64,000 nt of DNA from JAEUIE01 sp046350055 (GCA_046350055.1 JAXMBC010000001.1:124001-188000); one strand, 5' to 3'; positions 25,310 to 33,924 are shown, counted from the first letter of the stretch. Notes: a model not told the origin generated them from the sequence alone. Made by a program: numbers and translations.

Positions 25310-26671
25310 ATGCGAACCTCTCTCCGCATTGGCAATGGCTGTGGTTTCTGGGGCGATAATGTCGATGCCCCGCTCGAAATCGTGCGTCACGGCAAGCTCG
25401 ATTATCTGACGCTGGAGTACCTGGCTGAACTGACCATGTCGATCCTCGCGCTGCTGAAACAACGCGATCCGACAGCAGGCTATGCTCACGATTTCCTCGG
25501 CGTCCTCAAGAAACTCTCACCGGAACTGCACAAGCAACCTCATCTCAAGATCACCACCAATGCCGGGGGCATGAACCCCAGGTCGTGTGGCGAACAGGCC
25601 CGTGCCATCCTGAACGCAGCCGGGCTGGGGCATCTCAAGATCGGCGTCGTCACCGGCGATGATCTCTTCCCCCGTCTCGATGAACTCCTCGCTGCCGGTC
25701 ATCCGCTCACTAACCTGGATACAGGCAAACCCCTGTCCGATATTCGCGACAAGATCGTTTCCGCGAACGCCTATGTCGGCTCGCAACCCATTGTGGAGGC
25801 CCTGGCAGGCGGAGCGAACATTGTCATCACCGGACGGGTAGCCGATGCCTGCCTGACTGTGGGCCCGGCTATCCACGAGTTTGGCTGGAAGTGGGACGAC
25901 TGGGCCAGACTGAGCGCTGCCACCGTAGCGGGGCACCTCATTGAGTGTGGTGCGCAGGCTACCGGCGGCCTGTGGGAACGGTGGGACCAGACGCCCGACT
26001 TCGCCAATGTTGGCTACCCCATTGCCGACTTTACACCCAATGGCGACTTCCTCATCACCAAGCCGGCAGGAAGCGGGGGAGCAGTCAACCGCCAGACCGT
26101 CACTGCGCAGTTGCTATACGAAGTCAACAACCCCGCTGCTTACTACACTCCCGATGTGGTTTCTGATTTCACCAGCATCAACGTCGAAGAAGTGGGGCAG
26201 GACCAGGTCATGGTCTCGCATGCCCAGGGAAAGCCTGCTCCCGAACAACTCAAGGTATCCATAGCCTACCGCGATGGTTTCATGAGCAGCGGCATGCTGG
26301 CTATCTATGGAAACCACGCCGCCGAAAAGGCCCGCAAGGCTGGACAGGTACTTCTTGATCGCCTGAAGCGTGCCGGCTTCACCTACGCCCGTACCCATAT
26401 TGAAACCATCGGCGCGGGCGACGTTGTGCCGCTGGCTCCACCGGGAAGCCGTAGTGCCGAAGCCAACGAAGTCATGCTCCGCGTGACCGTCCATGATCCC
26501 AACAAGGCAGCAGTCGAACGCTTCACCAAGGAGTTTGCCCCCCTGGTTACCGCCGGGCCTCCCGGCACCACCGGCTACACCACGGGTCGCCCTTCGGTGC
26601 GTGAAGTCTTCGCCTACTGGCCCGCCCTCATTAATCGCCGTGCCGTCACGCCTGAACTCAGCTGGGTGTAA
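25310..26671 (+). CDS. AtuA-family (DUF1446) acyclic terpene utilization protein
   Basis: A 453-residue cytoplasmic protein. Family features are the start RIGNGCGFWGDNVDAPLEIV, the Asn/Gly-rich segment TTNAGGMNP, VITGRVADACLTVGP and the late SGMLAIYG region. AtuA is needed for citronellol and geraniol breakdown in Pseudomonas, but its reaction is unknown. Here the usual C-terminal ferredoxin-fold domain is missing and is encoded by the next gene, 2 bases downstream in another frame. An enoyl-CoA hydratase follows. The ATG at 25310 matches the family N-terminus; 25280 is an alternative. Confidence 0.88.
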   Translation: MRTSLRIGNGCGFWGDNVDAPLEIVRHGKLDYLTLEYLAELTMSILALLKQRDPTAGYAHDFLGVLKKLSPELHKQPHLKITTNAGGMNPRSCGEQARAILNAAGLGHLKIGVVTGDDLFPRLDELLAAGHPLTNLDTGKPLSDIRDKIVSANAYVGSQPIVEALAGGANIVITGRVADACLTVGPAIHEFGWKWDDWARLSAATVAGHLIECGAQATGGLWERWDQTPDFANVGYPIADFTPNGDFLITKPAGSGGAVNRQTVTAQLLYEVNNPAAYYTPDVVSDFTSINVEEVGQDQVMVSHAQGKPAPEQLKVSIAYRDGFMSSGMLAIYGNHAAEKARKAGQVLLDRLKRAGFTYARTHIETIGAGDVVPLAPPGSRSAEANEVMLRVTVHDPNKAAVERFTKEFAPLVTAGPPGTTGYTTGRPSVREVFAYWPALINRRAVTPELSWV

Positions 26672-26673
26672 TC

Positions 26674-27081
26674 ATGATCATCAGTCCCGAACAGCAGGAA
26701 CGACTTAAACGCCAGCTGCATGAGAATACCATTCCCATCGGCCAGATCGCCCACAGCCGCTCGGGCGACAAGGGCAACCATGCCAACGTAGCCATCATCG
26801 CCTTCACCCCGCAAGGCTACGAATGGCTGAAGATCCATGCCACCGCCGAGTTGGTGGGCCAGTACTTTGCTAACCTAGGTGCCAGCCGCGTGGAACGCTT
26901 CGAGGCCGATAATGTCTGGGGCCTCAACTTCATGCTCTACGATGCCCTCGCCGGCGGTGCCAGCCGCTCACTCCGGATTGACACTCAAGGTAAGGCTCTC
27001 GGCCAGGCAGTGCTGGCCATGCACGTGCCCCGGCCGATGAATCTGGATGAGATGGTGGAGAAGCCAGGAGCTAGAAGCTAG
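26674..27081 (+). CDS. AtuA C-terminal-domain-like protein (separate subunit)
   Basis: A 135-residue protein with the segment IPIGQIAHSRSGDKGNHANVAIIAFTP, which is the C-terminal domain signature of AtuA/DUF1446 proteins, here as its own gene. It starts 2 bases after the AtuA stop in a different frame, so it probably acts as a second subunit. The last residues (EKPGARS) and the stop codon are encoded by a heptamer repeat array, which has apparently replaced the original C-terminus. Confidence 0.87.
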   Translation: MIISPEQQERLKRQLHENTIPIGQIAHSRSGDKGNHANVAIIAFTPQGYEWLKIHATAELVGQYFANLGASRVERFEADNVWGLNFMLYDALAGGASRSLRIDTQGKALGQAVLAMHVPRPMNLDEMVEKPGARS

Positions 27082-27087
27082 TAGAGT
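27060..27087 (+). repeat. Heptamer array (arm 1 of locus E)
   Basis: Four 7-base units (GAAGCCA, GGAGCTA, GAAGCTA and GTAGAGT) overlap the last codons and stop of the AtuA C-terminal-like gene. It faces an opposite arm at 27124-27158. Confidence 0.78.
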
Positions 27088-27123
27088 GGCCAGATTACCA
27101 AGACTGCAAGTCGTGGCTTTCTA

Positions 27124-27158
27124 TTCTAGCTACTATCTCGTATCTCCTAGCTTCTCTG
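27124..27158 (-). repeat. Heptamer array (arm 2 of locus E)
   Basis: On the minus strand the units read GAAGCTA, GGAGATA, CGAGATA, GTAGCTA and a degenerate fifth. It forms the inverted partner of 27060-27087 and ends 7 bases before the hydratase start codon. Confidence 0.76.
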
Positions 27159-27165
27159 GTGATCC

Positions 27166-27987
27166 ATGTCCCAACCCGTCATTCTTGTTGAACATCAGCC
27201 ACTGGCGACGATCATCCGCATCAATCGTCCTGACAGGCGGAATGCCCTCAATCGTGAACTGGTGGGGGCACTCACCACCGCCTTTCGCACAGCACTGACC
27301 GACGACAGCCGCTGCCTCATCCTCACCGGCACCGAGAAGGCCTTCTGTGCCGGCATGGACCTGGCGGAACTGAGCGAGACACTCGACAAACCCGACGAAG
27401 CCCAGCGGGTGCACGAAGACGCAGGCCGACTCTCCACCCTGTTCGAACTGATCTACAGCCACCCCAAACCGACGATCGCCGCAGTGAACGGTGCCGCCGT
27501 AGCTGGCGGTGCGGGGCTGGTGACGGTGTGCGACCTCGCCATTGCCGATGCCGGTGCCAAGCTCGGCTACCCTGAAGTAAAACGGGGCCTGGTAGCAGCC
27601 ATGGTAATGCCCCACCTCCTGCGGCACGTCGGCGAACGAGCCGCCCGTGACCTGCTACTGACCGGGCGACTGGTGGATGCTGAGGATGCCTGGCGGATGG
27701 GATTGATCAATGAAGTGGTTCGCCCCCATCTCACCGCCAACGATGTTGCCGCGGGCATTCCCCCAGCCAGGACAAGCGTGGATCGCGCATTGGAAATCGC
27801 CAAAGAGTTGGCCGAGAGTTCGCCCAATGCCCTGACCATCACCAAGCGGTTGCTGGCCGAATGCCGCAGCGGCGCAGTAGCCAACTCCGGCCTCGCCCGC
27901 GAAAGCGCCGACGCCCGCCTCCACATCGAAGCCAAGTCCGGCCTGAAAGCATTCCTCGACAAGAAACCCGTACCGTGGATGAAATAG
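27166..27987 (+). CDS. Enoyl-CoA hydratase/isomerase family protein
   Basis: A 273-residue crotonase-fold protein. It shows the oxyanion-hole segments AFCAGMDLAEL (about residue 63) and NGAAVAGGAGLVTVCDLAIAD (about 108-128) with a conserved Glu in GYPEVKRGLV. The start MSQPVILVEHQPLATIIRINRPDRRNALN is typical. It hydrates an unsaturated acyl-CoA. Next to AtuA genes, and with a methylcrotonyl-CoA-type carboxylase 11 kb away, a methylglutaconyl-CoA-hydratase-like role in leucine or isoprenoid breakdown is an attractive inference. No other beta-oxidation gene adjoins. Confidence 0.9.
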   Translation: MSQPVILVEHQPLATIIRINRPDRRNALNRELVGALTTAFRTALTDDSRCLILTGTEKAFCAGMDLAELSETLDKPDEAQRVHEDAGRLSTLFELIYSHPKPTIAAVNGAAVAGGAGLVTVCDLAIADAGAKLGYPEVKRGLVAAMVMPHLLRHVGERAARDLLLTGRLVDAEDAWRMGLINEVVRPHLTANDVAAGIPPARTSVDRALEIAKELAESSPNALTITKRLLAECRSGAVANSGLARESADARLHIEAKSGLKAFLDKKPVPWMK

Positions 27988-28081
27988 CTCTCGCAAGCTG
28001 GAATAGCGGTACGTGACAATCTGCAATAGCTGCGTCAATTTCCACCCCAACTTTGAATGCTAGCTGACACCTTCTGCAAGT

Positions 28082-28175
28082 AGCCGCGGAGCGGCTTAAT
28101 ATGAATAGCCGTGGGTGAGCGCAGCGAAACCCACGGAACGATAACGTCCCGTACCTTGAGCCGCGTTAGCGGCGC
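28082..28175 (+). repeat. Left inverted repeat of REP/RAYT element
   Basis: A 94-base arm whose reverse complement matches 28648-28743 with about ten differences. It carries three nested palindromes: AGCCGCGGAGCGGCT-like at 28082-28096, CCGTGGGT/ACCCACGG at 28109-28136, and GCCGC-GTTA-GCGGC at 28160-28173. It lies just past the transposase stop codon. Confidence 0.9.
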
Positions 28176-28181
28176 GACATG

Positions 28182-28631
28182 TCACGACAGATATTTCTCG
28201 TCAAACTCAATCCCTGCTTCTTTCAGCAACCGACGCAACTCCTCCATCGGTGCTTCCCGTCGATGATGCTCCTCCTGGTTCTTGATGTAATCAATCAACT
28301 TATCCTTCTCTCGCCAGGATGCTGTAAATGCTGCATAGCCATCCTGCCAGCCATCAAACTGTGCGAAGATTTGCTGTTCACTGATCCATCGACTGGAACT
28401 GGCTTTCACCTCACGGACAAAGTCTGCAATACATAGAGTGGTTGGCAGATGTGTCAGAATGTGGAGATGATCCTCCACGCCACCAATACGGTAAAGGTGA
28501 CATTGGTGGTTCTTGTGAATTCCCCAGATGTATTTGAAAAGTTCGTCACGGCGGTCAGCGTGCAGCACGGGGCGACGATTCTTGGTGCTGAAGACGATAT
28601 GAAAGAGCAATTGGGAATATGTATTGGCCAT
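28182..28631 (-). CDS. REP-associated tyrosine transposase (IS200-like, Y1_Tnp)
   Basis: A 149-residue single-strand DNA transposase. It has the HUH metal motif as EDHLHILTHL (about residue 54) and the catalytic Tyr in GWQDGYAAFTASWREK (about residue 98), with the opening YSQLLFHIVFSTKNRRP typical of the family. These enzymes cut at REP-type hairpins. Here the gene is intact and framed by ~95-base inverted arms full of hairpins, the usual RAYT arrangement. It is a non-mobile or rarely mobile domesticated transposase by family; activity cannot be judged. Confidence 0.92.
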   Translation of the reverse strand: MANTYSQLLFHIVFSTKNRRPVLHADRRDELFKYIWGIHKNHQCHLYRIGGVEDHLHILTHLPTTLCIADFVREVKASSSRWISEQQIFAQFDGWQDGYAAFTASWREKDKLIDYIKNQEEHHRREAPMEELRRLLKEAGIEFDEKYLS

Positions 28632-28647
28632 GGCACATCTGCATGGA

Positions 28648-28743
28648 GCGCCGCTAACGCGGCTCTGGTGGTACGGGACGTTTTCCTTCCGTGGGTTGCG
28701 CTTCGCTCACCCACGGCTATTCACATCAAGCCGCTCCGCGGCT
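28648..28743 (-). repeat. Right inverted repeat of REP/RAYT element
   Basis: A 96-base arm, the inverted partner of 28082-28175, containing the same three palindromic segments. The whole unit 28082-28743 therefore has a terminal-inverted-repeat architecture with the transposase in the centre. Confidence 0.9.
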
Positions 28744-28826
28744 GTGGCTGCAATACCATCTGCCATAATTCATCCATCGTCGGGATATACCACAATGCCA
28801 CCGTGGCTACGGCATGACAAGACCAC

Positions 28827-29783
28827 TCAATTCGTCAAATACCGGAACACCGCCTCCATGTTGTCGTCTTCTGAATAGAGTTCGCTGATGTTGATCGACT
28901 TGTCACGCAAGATGGTCGGCAGACGGGCATAAAACAAGTCGGGCGTCTTGGTCTCCGCCACGATCTGATGATCCGCATCCTTCACAGTCAGACCGAGCAC
29001 ATCGGGATGATGTACCAGGCTGGTCGCCAGTTCCCTCACTTTGTCAGCAATGAGCACGATCCGGTGCGGATACTTGTCAATGAGATCACGAATGTCGCGC
29101 AGGTTACCCTCTGCCACCAGGCGGCCACGGTGGATCAGCACGATCTGCTGCGTCAGCCCCTGCACTTCATGCAGCACATGGCTCGAGAGCACAATGCTCT
29201 TCCCCTCGTCCGCCAGCTTCAGAATGATGTCCATCATTTCGCGACGGGCGATGGGATCGGTGCCGGAGAAAGGTTCGTCCAGAAACAAGACCTGCGGATC
29301 ATGCACCAGCGATTGAGCGACCTTGATGCGCTGCCGCATGCCGCGCGAGTAGCCCCCGATGGCTCGCTGCTGGGCATCCTGCAGCGAGACTCGTTCAATA
29401 GCCTGCTCCGCCTTCTCCCGTGCCGCTGCTCCCGTGAAGCCACGCAGCAGGGCAAAGGTGTGGATGAACTGCCAGCCGGTCATCCATTCATAAAAAGCAT
29501 CCTGCTCCGGGCAGAGGCCGATGTGCCGATACAGCCACGGATTGTTCCACGGCACCTCGCCCAGCACCGTGACATGCCCTTTGCTCGGCTTCAGTTGCCC
29601 GGTAACGAGTTGCAGAAACGTGGACTTTCCCGCCCCGTTGGGCCCGAGCAGCCCGGTGACGCCGGGGCCGATCTTCAGGCTCACGTTGTTCAGGCCGATG
29701 ACATTGCCATACCACTTCGAGACATTGTCGAAGTGGATCAGCGCAGCCGGTCCAGCGTTTTCACGCGTGTTCTCAGAATGCAC
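28827..29783 (-). CDS. ABC transporter ATP-binding protein (exporter module 1)
   Basis: A protein of about 318 residues. It has Walker A GPNGAGKST, the Q-loop at LCPEQDAFYEWM, the signature GGYSRGMRQR and Walker B VLFLDEPFSGTD, followed by an SSHVLHEVQ switch region. These are the marks of ABC-2-type exporter ATPases. The GTG at 29783, with GGAG 10 bases upstream, limits the overlap with the permease to 46 bases; the ATG at 29825 would overlap by 88. It works with the permease gene immediately upstream. The substrate is unknown. Confidence 0.9.
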   Translation of the reverse strand: MHSENTRENAGPAALIHFDNVSKWYGNVIGLNNVSLKIGPGVTGLLGPNGAGKSTFLQLVTGQLKPSKGHVTVLGEVPWNNPWLYRHIGLCPEQDAFYEWMTGWQFIHTFALLRGFTGAAAREKAEQAIERVSLQDAQQRAIGGYSRGMRQRIKVAQSLVHDPQVLFLDEPFSGTDPIARREMMDIILKLADEGKSIVLSSHVLHEVQGLTQQIVLIHRGRLVAEGNLRDIRDLIDKYPHRIVLIADKVRELATSLVHHPDVLGLTVKDADHQIVAETKTPDLFYARLPTILRDKSINISELYSEDDNMEAVFRYLTN

Positions 29784-30844
29784 AGGGAGACCACTCCATA
29801 AAGGACGAGCATGTAGGCGGACCACTGCCAGGGGTACAGGGAACGGATATCGCGGCCACGCGTTACTTTACCATCACCGGTATTGATCTCGAGAGTGGCG
29901 ATGCGATCTTCGCCAGGTCGCACACGAGGCTGAACGCCGGGCCGGTTGCGATTGCGGCCAAACATACCGCCGGCGCCGGGGAGCTTATCAGTAGCGGCAC
30001 CCTTGAGTATCTCGTAACCCTTGTCGATACTCTGCCAGGCTGATTCCGTATCAAGCAGCGCTTCCTGCACTCGCTGCACATTCTTGGTGAAGCTGGCAAG
30101 GTTGGACCACTCTTCAAACCGCGTGGCAAAGAAGAGCATGACCCACAGGGCATTGGTGAGCAGCCACCACGCAAACCACATGATGCTGACATACCGCGAA
30201 TTGCGTGACAGGGAGGAGAGCGCGAGCATCCACAGACCATACACCAGCGAGATCAACAGACTCACCAGCAGAATACCCCAGAGCAGTGGCAGCATCTCGG
30301 TAATGATGCTCAGCTTCAAACTGAAAAGAATACCCAGCACCCAGGCAAGCACTGCCGGCCCCGCCGTGACAGTGAATACGAAGAAGGCAATGACCCCAAG
30401 CTTGCCGAAGAAGTATTCCCAGCGTCGCAGCGGACGGGACAGATACAGGGGTAGTGCATTGAAGCGGATGTCCTTGCTGATGAGATTTGGCCCCACCAGC
30501 ATCACCAGGATCATCAGCAGAAAGTACTGCACATAGAAGAAAAAGTGGAAAGCCAGCGTCCAGACTGCACGGCGATAGGTATCCGGAGCATTGAGCAACT
30601 GATCGGGAAAGTTAAAGAACGAGAGGAGCGTTCGGATGGACGTATTCCCCTGATCGAACATGCTCCACAGGATGATGAAGGTCACCAGGGCCAGTGCCGG
30701 GGCAAAGCAGATGATCATCAGCAGTCGTACCAGCTTGCTGCGCAACTGCATCTGCACGCTATGCCGGGTGACAGCCCACCACCGCCACGCCTGGCTTGTC
30801 AGCTTGCCGTTCCAGTGTTGATATCCCTGATCGAAGATCGGCAT
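29738..30844 (-). CDS. ABC-2-type permease (exporter module 1)
   Basis: A 368-residue polytopic membrane protein with about six hydrophobic segments: near residues 45-70, 95-120, 140-180, 185-215, 220-240 and a last one near 345-360. A hydrophilic, Arg/Gly-rich soluble loop occupies about 250-330. The segment LISKDIRFNALPLYLSRPLRRWEYFFGKL is typical of ABC-2 permeases. It pairs with the overlapping ATPase gene. Likely role is export or membrane remodelling; the substrate cannot be read. Confidence 0.86.
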   Translation of the reverse strand: MPIFDQGYQHWNGKLTSQAWRWWAVTRHSVQMQLRSKLVRLLMIICFAPALALVTFIILWSMFDQGNTSIRTLLSFFNFPDQLLNAPDTYRRAVWTLAFHFFFYVQYFLLMILVMLVGPNLISKDIRFNALPLYLSRPLRRWEYFFGKLGVIAFFVFTVTAGPAVLAWVLGILFSLKLSIITEMLPLLWGILLVSLLISLVYGLWMLALSSLSRNSRYVSIMWFAWWLLTNALWVMLFFATRFEEWSNLASFTKNVQRVQEALLDTESAWQSIDKGYEILKGAATDKLPGAGGMFGRNRNRPGVQPRVRPGEDRIATLEINTGDGKVTRGRDIRSLYPWQWSAYMLVLYGVVSLCILRTRVKTLDRLR

Positions 30845-30863
30845 GATAGTCCCGGGTGATGAG

Positions 30864-30898
30864 GAGCCAGAATGCAGAAGCCAGGAGCCAGTACAATC
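30864..30898 (+). repeat. Heptamer array (arm 1 of locus F)
   Basis: Five 7-base units (GGAGCCA, GAATGCA, GAAGCCA, GGAGCCA and GTACAAT) lie 20 bases upstream of the module 1 permease start. An opposite, longer arm is at 30952-31007. Confidence 0.8.
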
Positions 30899-30951
30899 TG
30901 GTATGTGATCAAACTGAACCGCACTCTGTTGTCCTACGCCTCGCTCCTCAA

Positions 30952-31007
30952 TGTCTTCTGTCTTCTGTCTTCTGGCTACTGACTTCTAGCTCCTAGCTCC
31001 TAATTCC
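30952..31007 (-). repeat. Heptamer array (arm 2 of locus F), longest in window
   Basis: Eight 7-base units; on the minus strand three identical GAAGACA copies and then GTAGCCA, GAAGTCA, GGAGCTA (twice) and GGAATTA. It overlaps the stop codon (31000-31002) of the module 2 ATPase, so that gene terminates inside the repeat. Confidence 0.85.
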
Positions 31008-31911
31008 TCACCGCCTGCAGGAACACATCTTCCAGCGTGCTCCGGCGGGGTCGCAGGTGTCTGATCTGGAACGTCTCATTGGCTGCCAGGTCCCAGAGCA
31101 TCTTTTCGTTGTTGCCCTCGGGTAATGTCACAATGAGCAGTTCATCGAACGGCTTGATCTGGCAGCCCAGTTCGGTCAGCCGCTGGCGGAAGCGGTCCTG
31201 CTCCACCTTCACCCGTACTTCAAACGCCTGCTGCTGCACGATCTTGAGATCCGCGATCTTCCCCTGCGTCAGCAGCTTGCCGTGGTTCATCACAATGACG
31301 TAATCGCAGACCGCTTCAACATCAGGCAGCAGATGGCTGCTGTAGAGCAAACTGATACCCTTGTTCCTGGACAAATCGAGTGACAAGGCAATCAGGTCTT
31401 CCCGGCCGGGTGGATCCATGCCATTGGTCGGCTCATCCATAATGACCAGCTTGGGATCATGCACCAGCGCGGAAGCGAGCTTGAGTCGCTGCTTCATACC
31501 GGTGGAGTAGCTATCGGTAGGGCGATAGCGGGCTTCCCCCAGTCCCACATAGTCGAGCACCTCATGGGCCCGCTGCATCGCATCGGTGCTGGCCATGCCG
31601 CCGAGTTCCCCGGCATAGGCCACGAACTCAATACCCACGGTGCTGGGAAACAGGCATTCGTCTTCCGGAACAAACCCGACCTGCTGACGAATCAGGAGAG
31701 GCGACTTCTTGATATCGTGCCCCAGGACCTCACCACTGCCCTGCTTCAGGCTGATCAGCCCCAGCAGTGTGCGGATCAATGTCGTCTTCCCTGCACCATT
31801 GGGCCCTAGCAAGCCAATCGCACCAATCGGCGCAGAGACGGTGAAGTTATTCAAGGCCATGATCTTGCCATAGGCCTTGGTCACCTGGTTGAGCTGAAAC
31901 AATGTATCCAT
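31000..31911 (-). CDS. ABC transporter ATP-binding protein (exporter module 2)
   Basis: A 303-residue ATPase with Walker A GPNGAGKTT, Q-loop VGFVPEDECLFP, signature TDSYSTGMKQR and Walker B LVIMDEPTNGMDPPG, then SSHLLPDVE. This is the ABC-2 exporter type, as for module 1, with which it shares domain order and about 100 C-terminal residues of a regulatory region. It is 24 bases downstream of its permease gene. The stop codon is supplied by a heptamer array. The substrate is unknown. Confidence 0.92.
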   Translation of the reverse strand: MDTLFQLNQVTKAYGKIMALNNFTVSAPIGAIGLLGPNGAGKTTLIRTLLGLISLKQGSGEVLGHDIKKSPLLIRQQVGFVPEDECLFPSTVGIEFVAYAGELGGMASTDAMQRAHEVLDYVGLGEARYRPTDSYSTGMKQRLKLASALVHDPKLVIMDEPTNGMDPPGREDLIALSLDLSRNKGISLLYSSHLLPDVEAVCDYVIVMNHGKLLTQGKIADLKIVQQQAFEVRVKVEQDRFRQRLTELGCQIKPFDELLIVTLPEGNNEKMLWDLAANETFQIRHLRPRRSTLEDVFLQAVRN

Positions 31912-31935
31912 GAGGCTTCTTGGTTAACGAAATCG

Positions 31936-33468
31936 CTATGGCACAGTGTATGACTTCCGCACGTTACTCTGCCATTCGTTCCGCAAGGCGTCGGATCTTG
32001 CCCGCATGGGTGAAAATTCCTGAGAACTCATCGACATGCCTATACCGATGTACGCCGCCAGTAGCACGACAAGCCACGTGATGCCGAAGAGGATGAGAGC
32101 CGTCCGCAATCCATCCCACCCGTCCAGGCAGGCAAACAACATCCAGGGCAGGGCAAAACAGCAGATGAACAACCAACTGGCCCGCAGGATGCCCCACATC
32201 TTCGATCGGGCAATCTGTTCCACTGGTATCCCGGTCATCAACAGGTCTTCCCAGGTCTTCAGTCTCTTTTCCTCGCTGATGGCACCTGCACAGCGTACCA
32301 GCACAGTGATCGCGGCAAAGAAGATCAGGATCACCCCCATCAGGATGACATCGGATTGCAGGCGTTCACCATTGAGCCGGTGAACAAGCTGCCAGGCATC
32401 ACTCAAATTAAATCTCATCAGATATTGCACCAGTTGTCCGTGCGAGCCGCTGTTAACCAGCCCGCCGATCATGCTGACCGAAAAGACCGCACATCCAATG
32501 GCCCCCAGCCACGTCGGAATGCCCCGCAGTGCCGGCAATGGTGCAATGCCCAGAATGTTGCTCTCTCGCCACAGGATCGGATCGGATCCCACCCCCTGAC
32601 GGATGATCCACTTCCAGCGCTGCGACCGATCTTCCAGTTGCCGCAGACAGGCCCACCGCAGGAGTGAGCACGAAGCCAGCACAAAGCCAAACCCCAGCCC
32701 GAAGAAGACAATCAGGTGGATGATCAGCACCGACGGCGAAATGTTGGTAAAGGGATAGGAGGACAACCCCACGCACACTTCCACCGGGTTCAACCACGTC
32801 GGCAACGGCCGATCACCCAGCAGGGTCAGGCTGATCAGCAGGATGATGATTATGATCGAGTAGCAAGCCATGATGGCATCACGCGTTCGCCTCGTGATCA
32901 CCGAGCTGAACATGCAGATGCCCGTCAAGGCAAAGGTAATCACACAGGCATGCAGATAGCAGATGAGTACGGGAGTCAGTTCGATCCGTGCCATCCCTGC
33001 AATAGCACAAGGCAACGGCAAACTGTAGAGCATGAACCGAAGCAACTGTGCATAACGGCCCAGCACCTTGCCCCGGACAATCTCGCGGTCAGCCAGTTCG
33101 GTGCCGAACAAGGCGCTGAGGGTATCTTTCTCTTTTTCCTGTCCCAGGGCGCTGGCGGTAAGGGCAGGCGTGACCAGGAGCAGCACAAAGAGATGGATCG
33201 GAAAGAACTTGCCCAGGTACTGGGCCGCGAACAGCATCTTGGCTTCGTTCTGGGCAACCACCTTGCCCTGCCAGCGGCTCTCGCTCCACCATTGCCTGCT
33301 TGTACTCTCCAGATTGGCATCAAAGCGAAATGCCATGATGCCGAAGTGCAGCAGGCACATGACGAAGAACCCGATGGCTAGAACGAGGATAGACCGTCTG
33401 TCCCGCCCCCGATGCAGTTCCCACGCCAGCACCGGCCCACCCCAGCGATACGGATAATCCCACGTCAT
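31936..33468 (-). CDS. ABC-2-type permease (exporter module 2)
   Basis: A 510-residue membrane protein with about ten to twelve hydrophobic segments arranged as two similar halves (roughly 30-260 and 300-500). It resembles a fused pair of ABC-2 permease domains. The segment GQEKEKDTLSALFGTELADREIVRGKVLGRY near residues 110-140 is the typical coupling region following the first outer helix pair. It is the first gene of the four-gene ABC cluster on the minus strand and is followed by its ATPase. Cargo unknown. Confidence 0.86.
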   Translation of the reverse strand: MTWDYPYRWGGPVLAWELHRGRDRRSILVLAIGFFVMCLLHFGIMAFRFDANLESTSRQWWSESRWQGKVVAQNEAKMLFAAQYLGKFFPIHLFVLLLVTPALTASALGQEKEKDTLSALFGTELADREIVRGKVLGRYAQLLRFMLYSLPLPCAIAGMARIELTPVLICYLHACVITFALTGICMFSSVITRRTRDAIMACYSIIIIILLISLTLLGDRPLPTWLNPVEVCVGLSSYPFTNISPSVLIIHLIVFFGLGFGFVLASCSLLRWACLRQLEDRSQRWKWIIRQGVGSDPILWRESNILGIAPLPALRGIPTWLGAIGCAVFSVSMIGGLVNSGSHGQLVQYLMRFNLSDAWQLVHRLNGERLQSDVILMGVILIFFAAITVLVRCAGAISEEKRLKTWEDLLMTGIPVEQIARSKMWGILRASWLFICCFALPWMLFACLDGWDGLRTALILFGITWLVVLLAAYIGIGMSMSSQEFSPMRARSDALRNEWQSNVRKSYTVP

Positions 33469-33924
33469 CGGGCCGACACTTTCTGCTAGCTACGGTACAT
33501 CCTCCATTCTACACCGTACGTCACATGCATGGCTATCCAGCATTTATTTCCTGGGCAGAGTCACTGACCCACGAAAGCATGAACCAGGAAAGGTCCCTGT
33601 TTTTTCTCCAAGTACACTTGCCAGCCCGATAGTGTACATCCTTATCATAACTGGAGAGCGGCTGCTCCTGATGTGCATGGCCTGAATGTATGCCTGGCTG
33701 GCATGCATACTGGCTACCATGTCATGATGGCGGCAACGTCATGCACCCACAGAGCAGTCATCTTGTACAAAACTGCCCTGGGTACATGACGGGATGACAA
33801 GATGACGTCTGGTACACCAGCAGCAGGCTGGTGCCGGGGATGATCTGCACCTGCGGTTGCCCCCGAACCACCAACTACGTTTACGCCTCTATATAACCAC
33901 ACTACCTGATCTAATGAGTGGCTC
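33469..33924. other. 456-base intergenic region with small inverted repeats
   Basis: It lies between divergent ABC permease and EamA genes, so it should hold both promoters. No convincing gene is seen. Visible structures are an 8-base inverted repeat CATCTTGT (33759-33766) with ACAAGATG (33797-33804), and a 7-base-pair hairpin CACCAGC (33815-33821) with GCTGGTG (33827-33833). No sigma-factor consensus stands out. Confidence 0.6.

Noticed and set aside
30952..31007. Heptamer array as CRISPR or intrinsic terminator
   Set aside because: Units are 7 bases without spacers, so not CRISPR. It has no GC stem followed by a T-run, so not a simple terminator.
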